64,000 nucleotides of DNA from PALSA-612 sp963791225 (lineage in GTDB: Bacteria > Actinomycetota > Thermoleophilia > Gaiellales > Gaiellaceae). The position numbers were made by a program, and so were the translations under genes. The notes beneath the pieces were generated by a model. It searched no databases, was not told where the DNA came from, and saw only the letters and a program-made list of their open reading frames with translations. The stretch spans positions 1 to 64,000 of the forward strand of contig CAWBRV010000004.1 of the NCBI GenBank assembly GCA_963791225.1, given 5' to 3'. Below are positions 8,020 through 17,400 of the stretch, one piece after another. Position 1 is the stretch's first letter. Every line of letters starts with the position of its first letter.

Positions 8020-9104
8020 GCGGCATCGTCCTTTCTCGTCACGCACGCGCCGGCCGTGATCTCGTCCGAGAAGTCGAGCGCGAGCGTTCCCTCCGGCGCG
8101 AGATGGGTCAGCAGCGCGGCGACGTTTCGCGCGTAGAGCTGGCTGGCGTGGGCGGGCATCGTGCTCGGCAGGTTCGTGAAGCCGATGATCGAGACGCCGC
8201 CCTCGAGCGTCTCCTCGCCCGGCTTCGTCAGCTCGCAGTTGCCGCCCGTGTCGGCCGCGAGGTCGACGATCACCGAGCCCGGCCGCATTGCGCGGACGGC
8301 GGTCGCGGGGATCAGCTTCGGCGCCGGGCGGCCGGGGATCGCCGCGGTCGTGATCACGACGTCGAACTCGGGCAGCCGCTTCTCGAGCTCGGCCTGCTGC
8401 TGCGCCTGCTGTTCGGGCGTCAGCTCGGTGGCGTACCCGCCCGCCGTCTCCTCGCCGAGGACGCCGAGGTCGAGGAAGCTCGCGCCGAGAGACTCGACCT
8501 GCTCCTTGACGACGGGGCGGACGTCGAAGCCGGAGACGACGGCGCCGAGGCGGCGCGCGGTCGCGATCGCCTGGAGCCCGGCGACGCCTGCGCCGAGCAC
8601 GAGCACCTTCGCCGGCGGGACCGTGCCGGCGGCGGTCGTCAGCATCGGGAAGAACCTCGGCAGCCGGTCGGCGGCGAGCAGCGCGCCCTTGTAGCCGGAC
8701 ACGGTCGCCTGCGAGGAGAGCGCGTCCATCGGCTGCGCGCGGGTGATCCGCGGGATCGACTCCATCGCGAACGCGACGACGCCGGCCTTCGCGAGCCGCT
8801 CGATGCCCTCGTGGTCGGTGAGCGGCTGCAGGAAGCCGATCAGCACGTCTCCCTGGCGCAGGCGCGCGGTCTCTTCTGCGGTCGGCTTCTGCACCTTGAC
8901 GATCCCCTCGGCCTGGCCGAGGACGCCGTCGACGAGGCTTGCGCCCGCCTCCGAGAAGGCAGCGTCCGGGAAGGACGCGGCGGAGCCGGCGCCCTTCTCG
9001 ACGAGGATTTCGAAGCCGGAGCCGGTGAGCTTCGACACGACCTCGGGAACGAGGGCGACGCGCTGCTCGCCGACCGTCGTCTCCTTCGGGACGCCGATCC
9101 GCAT
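8016..9104 (-). CDS. pntAA: NAD(P)+ transhydrogenase subunit alpha, NAD-binding part
   Basis: A 362-residue soluble subunit holding domain I, which binds NAD(H). It opens with MRIGVPKET, the classic start shared with alanine dehydrogenase, and has VLVLGAGVAGLQAIATARRLG as the Rossmann motif and FDVRPVVKEQVESLGA after it. It is about the usual length for the split alpha subunit. A likely -10 box (TAGAGT) lies 9 nt before the ATG. It is the first gene of the pntAA-pntAB-pntB-cyclodeaminase operon. Confidence 0.95.
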   Translation of the reverse strand: MRIGVPKETTVGEQRVALVPEVVSKLTGSGFEILVEKGAGSAASFPDAAFSEAGASLVDGVLGQAEGIVKVQKPTAEETARLRQGDVLIGFLQPLTDHEGIERLAKAGVVAFAMESIPRITRAQPMDALSSQATVSGYKGALLAADRLPRFFPMLTTAAGTVPPAKVLVLGAGVAGLQAIATARRLGAVVSGFDVRPVVKEQVESLGASFLDLGVLGEETAGGYATELTPEQQAQQQAELEKRLPEFDVVITTAAIPGRPAPKLIPATAVRAMRPGSVIVDLAADTGGNCELTKPGEETLEGGVSIIGFTNLPSTMPAHASQLYARNVAALLTHLAPEGTLALDFSDEITAGACVTRKDDAA

Positions 9105-9113
9105 GCCGCGCCA

Positions 9114-9119
9114 ACTCTA
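9114..9119 (-). promoter_or_regulatory. -10 box TAGAGT upstream of pntAA
   Basis: On the minus strand TAGAGT is followed by 9 nt and then ATG 9104, giving a leader of at most two or three bases. Confidence 0.4.
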
Positions 9120-9166
9120 TGCCAGCACGTCGGACGAACGGCGGGGGAAGGAGCAGGCCGCGCGGT

Positions 9167-9210
9167 GGAGAACTTTCGGGCGGGCCCATGACTTCTCCCG
9201 CCCTCAAAGA
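9167..9210 (+). repeat. Palindromic hairpin repeat, copy 1
   Basis: A 44-bp unit built around GGGCGGG (9178-9184) and CCCGCCC (9197-9203), with outer arms CTTT and AAAG extending the stem. It is nearly identical to copy 2 at 9245-9288. It lies between the divergent pntAA and HD-GYP genes. It looks like a REP-type element, one of a family probably present elsewhere in the genome. Confidence 0.6.
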
Positions 9211-9244
9211 CTCCGACGACGCCGCGGCCGGGCCGCGGCGGCAA

Positions 9245-9288
9245 GGAGAACTTCGGGCGGGCCAATGACTTCTCCCGCCCTCCAAGGA
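9245..9288 (+). repeat. Palindromic hairpin repeat, copy 2
   Basis: Second copy of the hairpin unit, offset by 78 bp from copy 1 and in the same orientation. The core with arms GGGCGGG and CCCGCCC and the loop CCAATGACTTCT is conserved with one base changed. The end of this copy (AAGGAG, 9284-9289) also supplies the only Shine-Dalgarno-like sequence for the HD-GYP gene, though 14 nt from its start. Confidence 0.6.
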
Positions 9289-9303
9289 GAACCGAGCCGG
9301 GCG

Positions 9304-9933
9304 ATGACCACTTTGTCGGGCGGCTCGATTCGAAGTTCGGCCGACCCGCTCCTGGCGCTGGCCCGGGCGATCGAGGCGAGGGATCCGCACTCGTCCGGTC
9401 ACGCCGCGCGCGTCGGCGTCATGGCCGAGATCGTGGCCGAGCGGCTCGGGTGGGACGAGGCCGACGTCGACGTGCTGCGGACGGCCGCGGCGCTCCACGA
9501 CATCGGCAAGCTGTGTGTGCCGGAGCGGATCCTGCGCAAGCCGGGCCCGCTCGACGAGGACGAGCTCGCGGAGATACGCCGCCACCCCGAAGAGGGCGCC
9601 CGCATGGTCGCCCGAGTCAAGGAGCTGCGGCTCGCGGTTCCCGCCGTCCTCTACCACCACGAGCGCTGGGACGGCACCGGCTATCCGGTCGGCATCGACG
9701 GCGAGGCGATCCCGGCCGAGGCCCGCGTGCTTGCAGTCGTCGACGCGTTCGATGCGATGACCACCGACCGCTCGTACCGCCGGGCGCTGGGCGGGCAGTT
9801 CGCCGTGGAAGAGCTCGAACGCTGCGCGGGAACGCAGTTCGATCCCGAGGTCGTGCGCGTGTTCGCCGAGGCCTGGCGGGACGGCTCGCTCGCAGACGCG
9901 ACCGTCGACCTCGAACGAGCCGCAACGGGCTAG
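9304..9933 (+). CDS. HD-GYP domain protein (putative cyclic-di-GMP phosphodiesterase)
   Basis: A 209-residue protein that is almost entirely one HD-GYP domain. The metal- and substrate-binding motifs are all present: DPHSSGHAARV (first His), HDIGKL (HD pair), RRHPEEGARM, and YHHERWDGTGYP, which contains the GYP signature. HD-GYP enzymes hydrolyse cyclic di-GMP. There is no receiver, PAS or membrane segment, so activity would have to be controlled by expression or a partner. The short N-terminus and ATG 9304 are chosen because the frame upstream runs through the hairpin repeats. The 3' end meets the isocitrate-dehydrogenase-like gene head-on across a shared hairpin. Confidence 0.9.
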   Translation: MTTLSGGSIRSSADPLLALARAIEARDPHSSGHAARVGVMAEIVAERLGWDEADVDVLRTAAALHDIGKLCVPERILRKPGPLDEDELAEIRRHPEEGARMVARVKELRLAVPAVLYHHERWDGTGYPVGIDGEAIPAEARVLAVVDAFDAMTTDRSYRRALGGQFAVEELERCAGTQFDPEVVRVFAEAWRDGSLADATVDLERAATG

Positions 9934-9957
9934 CCAAGTAACAGACTGTTACTCGGC
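9933..9957 (+). terminator. Bidirectional hairpin between convergent genes
   Basis: GCC-A-AGTAACA (9933-9943) pairs with TGTTACT-C-GGC (9947-9957) around a GAC loop, with one mismatch. The hairpin sits between the stop codons of the convergent HD-GYP and isocitrate-dehydrogenase-like genes and could end both transcripts. No long U-tract is present. Confidence 0.5.
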
Positions 9958-9958
9958 G

Positions 9959-11026
9959 TTAGAGCGCCGACCAGATCTCGAGCTTCTGGCGGACGCGCCG
10001 GATGACTTCGTCCGTGAACTCGCTGGTCGACGAGTGGCCGCCGAGGTCGGCCGTTCGCGTACCTTCGGCCACGGCTTCGAGGCACGACTCCCGGATCGCG
10101 CGCGAGGCCAGTTCGCCCGCAGGAAGGTAGGAGAGCAGCACGGCGGCGGCCAGGATCATCGCCATCGGGTTGGCCACGTTCTTGCCGTAGAGCGAGGGCG
10201 CCGTGCCGTGTGCGGCCTCGGCGAGGACGACGGTCGGCACGTAGTCGTCGCCGAAGCCGACGATCAGCGACTCCGATCCGGCGATCGATCCGAACAGGGG
10301 CAGCACGAGGTCGGAGAGGATGTCCCCGTCGCGGTTGAGGGCGGGAATCACGAGCGGGTCGCCGCTCGACGAGAGGAGCAGCGCGAAGGTGGCGTCGATC
10401 AGTTGCGGTTGATACGTCACCTCGGGATGGCGCGCGGCGGCGGCGTCCATCTCCTCCTTGAGCATGCCCTCGTAGACCGGGCTGACGGTGTACTTCGGGC
10501 CGCCGAACACGCGTGCGCCCGTACGCTCTGCGAGCCGGAACGCGAACTCGGCGACGGCGTGGCAGATTCGCCGTTCGATCCGCTCGGTGCGGAAGGCAGC
10601 CTCGTCGTCACCCTCGCCCTCGCGCCACTCCTTCGCGCCGTACGCGTCGCCGACCGCCATCCGCACGACCGAGATCGGCGCGTGCACGCCGCCGAGCGGC
10701 ACGATGCCCGGGATCCGCCGGCCGGTGCGGACGATGACTCGACCGCCGATCTCCTCGCGCAGGATCCGGTTGGGTGTGCCGACGTCGCCCTGCTCCTCCG
10801 GCGTGACCGTCGCCGCCTTCAGGCCGAGGCCGTGCTCGCGGACGGCGGCGGCCGCCTCGTACACGACGGCGTTCTGCGTCGCACGGCGATGTCCGAGCGA
10901 CAGGTCGAAGCGCGGGAAGTCGAGCGCGAGCCCGGTGACGTCGGCCGCGAGCACGCGCAGCGCCTCCTCGAGAAGTTCCTGCCCTGTCTCGTCACCTTCC
11001 AGGACGACGATCGTGTTCCTGTCCAT
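9959..11026 (-). CDS. Isocitrate/isopropylmalate dehydrogenase family protein
   Basis: A 355-residue beta-decarboxylating dehydrogenase. KAATVTPEE with NRILREEIGG resembles the KxATITPDE and IRNILGG segments of isocitrate dehydrogenase rather than isopropylmalate dehydrogenase. The C-terminal motif AAHGTAPSLYGKNVANPMAMI is the NAD(P)-binding loop of the family. It would oxidatively decarboxylate a 2-hydroxy-dicarboxylic acid using NAD(P)+ and a divalent metal. It is shorter than the eukaryote-type NADP enzyme (about 400 residues), so the exact substrate is uncertain. ATG 11026 is chosen because a TAGAAT -10 box lies 8 nt before it and the upstream frame has no family similarity. Confidence 0.8.
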   Translation of the reverse strand: MDRNTIVVLEGDETGQELLEEALRVLAADVTGLALDFPRFDLSLGHRRATQNAVVYEAAAAVREHGLGLKAATVTPEEQGDVGTPNRILREEIGGRVIVRTGRRIPGIVPLGGVHAPISVVRMAVGDAYGAKEWREGEGDDEAAFRTERIERRICHAVAEFAFRLAERTGARVFGGPKYTVSPVYEGMLKEEMDAAAARHPEVTYQPQLIDATFALLLSSSGDPLVIPALNRDGDILSDLVLPLFGSIAGSESLIVGFGDDYVPTVVLAEAAHGTAPSLYGKNVANPMAMILAAAVLLSYLPAGELASRAIRESCLEAVAEGTRTADLGGHSSTSEFTDEVIRRVRQKLEIWSAL

Positions 11027-11034
11027 CGGGCGCG

Positions 11035-11040
11035 ATTCTA
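11035..11040 (-). promoter_or_regulatory. -10 box TAGAAT upstream of the isocitrate-dehydrogenase-like gene
   Basis: On the minus strand TAGAAT is followed by 8 nt and ATG 11026, close to the leaderless spacing seen elsewhere in the window. Confidence 0.5.
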
Positions 11041-11158
11041 CGTGCGAGTTGGATCGAACAACGGGAACGAATACCGCCGCGGAATGGTCAGCTCGATTCA
11101 CGGCTCTCTTTTGGTTAGACTATTCCTTCTGCGGCGAACCGAACAAGGAGGACTGCTG

Positions 11159-11353
11159 GTGGCTCGAAAGACCGTTTTGGTATGCGACAGCTGCGGCACC
11201 GAAGTCGGTGAAGGAAAGGGCGCAGTGATGCGCCTCAATTACACCGACGCGCGTCGCGGCTCGAAGCAGGCGGATCTCTGTGACGGCTGCGCGGGCGGGA
11301 TGCCCGGTTCCGCCGTCGCCCGTCGCGGCCGACGGCCGAAGTCCGCTTCCTAG
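11159..11353 (+). CDS. Small zinc-ribbon protein with AT-hook-like tail
   Basis: A 64-residue protein. CDSC and CDGC, 35 residues apart, form a likely four-cysteine zinc ribbon, and the C-terminus is a basic RRGRRPK segment that resembles an AT-hook. The start GTG 11159 has a perfect Shine-Dalgarno AAGGAGG (11145-11151) at 7 nt, which fixes the frame. A TAGACT -10 box at 11116-11121 and a strong terminator at 11381-11415 make it a monocistronic unit. The composition suggests binding to DNA or RNA, but no function is known to me. The strong expression signals imply an abundant protein. Confidence 0.75.
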   Translation: MARKTVLVCDSCGTEVGEGKGAVMRLNYTDARRGSKQADLCDGCAGGMPGSAVARRGRRPKSAS

Positions 11354-11380
11354 CCAGAGCCCAGTCCTAGGGCAGGCAAG

Positions 11381-11415
11381 ACGAGCGGGCGGATCTCCGC
11401 CCGCTCGTTTCTTTT
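11381..11415 (+). terminator. Rho-independent terminator of the zinc-ribbon gene
   Basis: ACGAGCGGGCGG (11381-11392) and CCGCCCGCTCGT (11397-11408) form a perfect 12-bp stem with a 4-nt ATCT loop, followed by a T-rich tail (TTCTTTT). This is the clearest intrinsic terminator in the window. Confidence 0.93.
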
Positions 11416-11471
11416 CGCGCACTTTCCTCGCATCCTGAGGTCCGGCGCTGAGAATCGTCCCACCCCGTCCG

Positions 11472-11477
11472 TAGACT
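11472..11477 (+). promoter_or_regulatory. -10 box TAGACT for a leaderless addB transcript
   Basis: TAGACT is followed by 7 nt and then ATG 11485, so addB mRNA probably begins at the start codon. No Shine-Dalgarno is visible. Confidence 0.65.
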
Positions 11478-11484
11478 GGCGGCG

Positions 11485-14409
11485 ATGCCGCTGACGCTGC
11501 TCGCGGGTCCCGCGAACGCCGGGAAAGTCGCCCTTCTCCTCGATCGCTATCTCGCCGATATCGGCCGCGAGCCTGTCCTGATCGTGCCAAACAGGGCGGA
11601 CGTCGACCGGGTCGAGCGCGAGCTCCTCGGCAGCGCAGGCGCGCTCGTCGGCGGCCGGATCGGGACGTTCGACGACCTCTTCGAGGAGATCGCGGTCGCG
11701 TGCGAGGGAGCGCGGCCGGTCGCCTCCGAGGCGCAGCGCGTCCTCGTCGCGCAGCGTGCGCTCGCTTCGGTCTCCCTCAACGGCCTCGGCGCCTCGGCGA
11801 AACGGAGCGGCTTCGTTCCGGTGCTGCTCGCGGCGCTCGGCGAGCTGCAGTCGGGGTTGCTCGAGCCCGACGCGGTCGACGGCGACCTCGGCCGGCTGTA
11901 CGCGGCCTACAGGGCCGAGCTCGACCGCGCCGGCCTCTGGGACCACGACCTGCTGCGGGCGCGCGCAGCGGAGCGGATCGCCTCCGAGTTCGACGCGTGG
12001 CACGGTCGGCCCGTGTTCGCCTACGGCTTCGAGGACCTGACCGGGGCGGAGTGGCGGTTGCTGGAGGCGCTCGCCGGCCGCACGGACGTGACGGTCTCGC
12101 TCCCCTACGAGCCCGGCCGGCCCGCCTTCGACGCCGTGCAGACGACTGCCGAAGACCTGGCCCGTCTCGCGGACGGCCGGGTCGAGGAGCTGCCCGCGCG
12201 CTTCGGCGACGTCGCCCATCCGGCGCTCGCCCACCTCGAGCGCGCTCTCTTCTCGGACGCTCCTCCGGCGCCGGTCGAGATCGGAGGCGCGGTTCGCTTC
12301 CTCGAGGGCGCCGGAACGCGCGCAGCTCTCGAGCTGGTCGCCGACGAGATCCTCGACCTCGTCCGCGGCGGCACCGTTTCCGAGCGGATCGCCGTCGTCT
12401 GCCCCAGCGTCGACCGCTTCGCCGGCCCGCTCGACACCGCGTTCGGCGCAGCCGGCATCCCGTACGCCCTGGAAGGGCCGACGCGGCTGCCGCGCACCGC
12501 CTTCGGGGCCGCGCTCTGCTCGCTGCTCCGCTTCGCTTGGCTCGGCGCCGACCGTCCGGCGCTGTTCGCGTACCTGCGCTCTCCCTACTCGGGCCTGCCG
12601 CGCCACCAGGTCGACTTCGCCGAGGGCCGTCTGCGCGGGCGCGGAATCAGCGGTGGGGAGCGCGTCGCCGAGGAGGTCGAGAAGCTCCGGCCGGGGGCCG
12701 TACGTGATGTCGAGTCGCTGCGGGCCGAGCTGGATCCCGTGGCGGCGGTCCGTGAGCAGGCGCGGGCGATGTCGGCGGCCGCGCATTCGCCGCTTCGGCC
12801 GGCCGCCACCGACGAGGCCCGCCGCGACCTCCGCGCGTACGAGGCCGTGCACCGGCTGCTCGACGAGCTCGACGGCTGGTGCCGCCTCGGCGGCGAGCTG
12901 TCCCGGGAGGCGGTCGTCGCCGCGCTCGAGGACGCGACCGTGGCGGGCGCGCGTGCAGGCGAGTCCGGCCGCGTCGCCGTGCTCGACCTGTCGCGGGCAC
13001 GCACGCGGCGCTTCGACGTCGTCTTCGTCCTCGGGCTCGAAGAGGGCGGCCTGCCGCGGCGCGAGCGCGAGTCGCCGTTCCTCGACGACGCTGCCAGGCG
13101 CCGGCTCGGCGGCCGGCTCGTCCGTGCGGGCGCCGTCGAGCGCGACCGCTACCTCTTCTACACCGCCTGCGCGCGTGCCTCGCGCCGCCTCTACCTCGTC
13201 CGCGAGGCGGCCGGCGACGAGGGCGTGCCACGCGAGGCGAGTCCGTTCTGGGAGGACGTGCGCGCCGTCTTCGAACCCGACGACGTCGCCCGCTGGACGA
13301 CCCGCCGCCCGCTGTCCGCGCTGACGCGGCCGCTGTCGGAGGCGAGAACCGACCGCGAGCGGCTCCGAGCGCTCGCGCGCCTCGACGCGACCGACTCGGC
13401 AGACGCGTCGGCGCTCGCCCTCGCCAACGGCTGGGACCGGCGCCTCGACCGCGCGCGCCGTTCCTTCACGCGGCGCACGCGGCTCACGCACCCGCTCGTG
13501 ATCGAGTCGCTCGCCGCGCGCGATTCATTCGCCGTCACCGAGCTCGAGCGCTTCGCGGACTGCTCGTCTGCGTGGTTCGTCGAGCGCTACCTCGACCCGC
13601 GCTCGATCGACGCCGAGGTCGATCCGAAGCTGAAGGGCAGCGTCGCGCACACGGCCCTGCACAGGTTCTTCGCCGGGCTGCCGAAGGAGGTCGGCTGCGA
13701 CCGCGTCGAGCCGGAGCTGGTCGAGGACGCGGTGCGATTCATGCGCGCCTGCCTCGACGACGCGCTCGGCGGCGTCCGGATGGACATGACCGACCTGCAG
13801 CGTCGCGAGCTCGACCAGACGCTCTGGCGCGACCTGGAGGCATTCGTCCGCGCGGAGGCCGAGACGCCGCTGCCGCTCGTGCCGCGGCGCTTCGAGGTGT
13901 CGTTCGGCTCCGAGCGCTCGCCGCAGGAGCTCCAGCGCGGGCTCGACCTCGACGGGATCACCCTCTCGGGGAAGATCGACCGTATCGACGTCGACCCGTT
14001 CAGCGCGCGCGGGATCGTGATCGACTACAAGTCGGGCAAGGCGGCTCACTCGGCGGCGGAGATCGAGAAGGAGCTCCGGCTGCAGATCCCGCTCTACATG
14101 CTCGTCCTCCGCGACCTGGTCGGGATCGAGCCGCTCGGCGGGCTGTACCGGCCGCTCGCGGGCGCGCGCAAGATGCGCGGCCTGCTCCGCGAGGACGCGC
14201 GCGAGGACGGGTTGCCTCCCTCCGCCGGCCTCTCGGACAAGGACTACGTCGACGACGAGACGTTCTGGGCCCGCGTCGAGACGGCCAAGACGAAGGCGCG
14301 TGAGTTCGCCGTCCGCATCCAGGAGGGAGATGTCCGCCACGACCCGCGCGGGGACGAGTGCCCTTCCTGGTGCGACCTCTGGACCGTCTGCAGGATCAGG
14401 AGACCATGA
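11485..14409 (+). CDS. addB: AddB-type subunit of the double-strand-break resection nuclease
   Basis: A 974-residue protein with an inactive helicase-like N-terminus and a C-terminal RecB-type nuclease. The P-loop remnant is GPANAGK at residues 8-14, followed by Val instead of Ser/Thr. The PD-(D/E)XK nuclease motifs are GKIDRIDVD near residue 830 and DYKSGK near residue 846. A first cysteine (FADCSSAWF, about residue 692) and a C-terminal C-x3-C-x5-C cluster (CPSWCDLWTVC) would hold the [4Fe-4S] staple known in AddB. With AddA it resects double-strand breaks for RecA. Its stop overlaps the addA start as ATGA. Confidence 0.88.
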   Translation: MPLTLLAGPANAGKVALLLDRYLADIGREPVLIVPNRADVDRVERELLGSAGALVGGRIGTFDDLFEEIAVACEGARPVASEAQRVLVAQRALASVSLNGLGASAKRSGFVPVLLAALGELQSGLLEPDAVDGDLGRLYAAYRAELDRAGLWDHDLLRARAAERIASEFDAWHGRPVFAYGFEDLTGAEWRLLEALAGRTDVTVSLPYEPGRPAFDAVQTTAEDLARLADGRVEELPARFGDVAHPALAHLERALFSDAPPAPVEIGGAVRFLEGAGTRAALELVADEILDLVRGGTVSERIAVVCPSVDRFAGPLDTAFGAAGIPYALEGPTRLPRTAFGAALCSLLRFAWLGADRPALFAYLRSPYSGLPRHQVDFAEGRLRGRGISGGERVAEEVEKLRPGAVRDVESLRAELDPVAAVREQARAMSAAAHSPLRPAATDEARRDLRAYEAVHRLLDELDGWCRLGGELSREAVVAALEDATVAGARAGESGRVAVLDLSRARTRRFDVVFVLGLEEGGLPRRERESPFLDDAARRRLGGRLVRAGAVERDRYLFYTACARASRRLYLVREAAGDEGVPREASPFWEDVRAVFEPDDVARWTTRRPLSALTRPLSEARTDRERLRALARLDATDSADASALALANGWDRRLDRARRSFTRRTRLTHPLVIESLAARDSFAVTELERFADCSSAWFVERYLDPRSIDAEVDPKLKGSVAHTALHRFFAGLPKEVGCDRVEPELVEDAVRFMRACLDDALGGVRMDMTDLQRRELDQTLWRDLEAFVRAEAETPLPLVPRRFEVSFGSERSPQELQRGLDLDGITLSGKIDRIDVDPFSARGIVIDYKSGKAAHSAAEIEKELRLQIPLYMLVLRDLVGIEPLGGLYRPLAGARKMRGLLREDAREDGLPPSAGLSDKDYVDDETFWARVETAKTKAREFAVRIQEGDVRHDPRGDECPSWCDLWTVCRIRRP

Positions 14410-17400
14410 GCTGGGAGCCGAATCCGGAGCAGCGCGACGCGATCGAGGCGCGCGGCGAGGTGTTCGTCTCCGCCGGCGCCGGGACGGGCAAGACCGCCGT
14501 GCTCGTCGAGCGCTTCGCGCGTGCCGTGTGCGACGACGGCCTCGATGTCGACTCGATCCTCGTCATCACCTACACCCGCAAGGCCGCCGGGGAGTTGCGC
14601 TCGCGGATCCGGGAGGCGCTGATCGCGCGCGGCCGGCCGGACGCGGCGCGGGAGCTCGACGGCGCCTGGATCTCGACGATCCACGGCTTCTGCCACCGGC
14701 TGCTGCGCGCGTACCCGTTCGCGGCGGGGCTCGACCCTCGCTTCCGGGAGCTGGACGATCCGCAGGCGGCGGTGCTGCGCGGTGAGGCGTTCGACGAGGC
14801 GCTGGCCGAGTTCTGCGCGGGCGGCGAGCCCGAGCGGCTGCGGCTCCTCGTCGCCTACGGCGGAGCGCGCCTGCGCGGCATGCTGATCGGCATCTACGAG
14901 ACGCTTCGCGCGGCCGGCCGCCCGCTCGTCCTCGAACTCGGCGAGGCGGCGCCGCTCGAGGAGCGGATCGGCGAGTTGCGCGAGGCCGCCCGCTGTCTCG
15001 TCGACGACGTGAAGGCGACGCCGACCCAGCGCGAGAACGCGGGGGCGCTCGTCGCTCTCCTTGAGGGGCAGCCGCTGCCGGACCGCCTGCTCGACCTGGC
15101 CGCGTTCCGGAACCGCGGCGAGCGCGCGGCGAGCTACGAGGAGGCCCGCAAGCGGGTCGAGCAGGCCGCGCTCGACACGATCGCTGCGGGCGACCGCGAA
15201 CTCCTGCAGGAGCTCCTGGAGCGCTTCCACGCGGCGTATTCGGCGTCGAAGGAGCGCGAGTCGGCGCTCGACTTCGAGGACCTCCAGCTCGCCGCGCGCG
15301 ACCTGCTCGCCGGCCATCCGGAAATCCGGGAGCGGGAGCAGCTTCGCTTCCGCTCGCTGATGGTCGACGAGTTCCAGGACACGAACCGGCTCCAGTGCGA
15401 GCTCGTGGATCTCCTCGCGGACGGGCCCGGCGAGCGCGAGCTCTTCTTCGTCGGAGACGAGTTCCAGTCGATCTACGGGTTCCGCCACGCGGACGTGGCC
15501 GTGTTCCGCGACCGCCGCGAGCGGACGGGTGGGGGCCTGTCGCTGACGCGGAACTACCGCTCGCGGCCGGAGGTGCTCGCCGCGGTGAACTTCCTCTTCG
15601 GCGAGGAGTTCGGCGACGAGTTCCAACCGCTCGCGGCCTCGGGCGAGTTCCCCGACCCCGTGTTCGGGCACCCGGTCGAGCTGCTCGTCACCGACAAGGC
15701 GAGCTACGCCGACACGGGTGAGCACTGGCGCCGCGGCGAGGCGCGGAACATCGCCCGCCGCGTGCGCGAGCTCGTCGACACGGGCGCCGCCGAAGCAGGG
15801 GAGATCGTGCTGCTGTTCGCGGCCGGCACGGACGCCGAGTGGTACGAGGAGGAGCTCCGGCGCGCCGGCCTGCCGACCTACCGCGCCACCGGGCGCGGCT
15901 ATTTCGGCCAGCAGCAGGTCGTCGACGTCCTCTCCTACCTGCGGCTGCTGCAGAACCGCTACGACGACCGGGCGCTCCTGACCGTGCTCGCCTCGCCGCT
16001 CGTCGGCGTGTCGAACGACGCGCTCGTGCTGATCCGGAAGGCGGCGCCGCGACGTCCGCTCTTCACCGGCGTCGAGCGCGAGCTGCCGGCCGGCCTGGCC
16101 GAAGATGACGAACGGCTCCTGCGCGCGTTCCGCCAGCGCTACGACCGGCTCCTGGCCGCCTCGGAACGATTGTCGCTCGAGCGCCTGTGCGAGCGAATCG
16201 TCGCCGAGCACGACTACGACCTGGCCGTCCTGGCCCAGTGGGACGGCAAGCGGCGCTATGCCAACCTGCGCAAGCTGGCGCGCCTTGCGCGCTCGTACGA
16301 GGAGCTGCGGGGACGGGACAGCGAGGGTTTCGTGCGCTTCGTCCGCCAGCAGGAGGCCGTCGGCGCGCGCGAGCTCGAGGCCGTCGCCGAGGAGGAGGGG
16401 ACGGGCGCGGTGCGGCTCTTGACGATCCACGCGGCCAAGGGCCTCGAGTTCAAGGTCGTGATCGTCGCCGACGCGGGCCGCGACCGGCCGGCGCCCGCGG
16501 CCGACGAGATCCTGGCGCTCTCCGACGGCCGCTTCGGGTTCAAGGTCGCCGACCCGTACACGAGCAAGCGGCGCGGCGCGTTCGCGTACGACGAGGTGCG
16601 GGCGGCCCGCGAGGCGGAGGATCGCGCAGAGCGGCTGCGCCTCTACTACGTCGCCATGACGCGCGCGATCGACCGGCTGATCGTCTCCGGCGCGCTCGAT
16701 CCGGAGCAGGCGGACGAGACGCCGATCGGCTGGGTGCTGCGGCGCGTCGAGCCGGGTGACGAGCTGGCGCGCGCCGCCGAGGCGCCGGTCGAGCTCCAGC
16801 GCGGCGACGCACGCTTCGTGCTGCGGGTCGAGCGGCACGACCCGGCTCTCGTGGCAGAGCCCGAGCCGGTCGAGACGGAGGCTCCCGCAGAGCCCGTGCA
16901 GCTCTCGCTGTTCGACGCAGCGGACGACGGCGGGATCCGCGCTGCTCCGGTGCTGCCGGCGCTCGAGCCGCTGCCCGCGCCGCCGCTCTACGACGTGCGC
17001 AGCCTCTCCTACAGCGCGATTGCGCTCTACGAGCGCTGCTCGTACCGCTTCTTCGCCGAGCGTGTCGCGGGCATGCGCGAGCGGCGGCCCGCCGCGGCGC
17101 CCGGCGGGGACGGAGGCCTGCTCGCGACCGAGGTCGGCGACGCCGTCCACCGGCTCCTGGAGCAGGTCGAGCCCGCCCGTCCGGAGATGCCGGACGTCGA
17201 GATCGCGCGGACCTGGTACCCGGCGGCGACGGACGACGAGCTCGACCGCGTCCGGGCGCTCGTCGAGGCCTACTGCGACTCAGAGCTCGCTACGCGCGTC
17301 GCCGACCTCGACGGCGTGAAGGCCGAGCGCTCGTTCGCGTTCGAGCACGACGGCGTGCTCTTCCACGGCTTCCTCGATCTCTATCACTCGGCCGGCGGAA

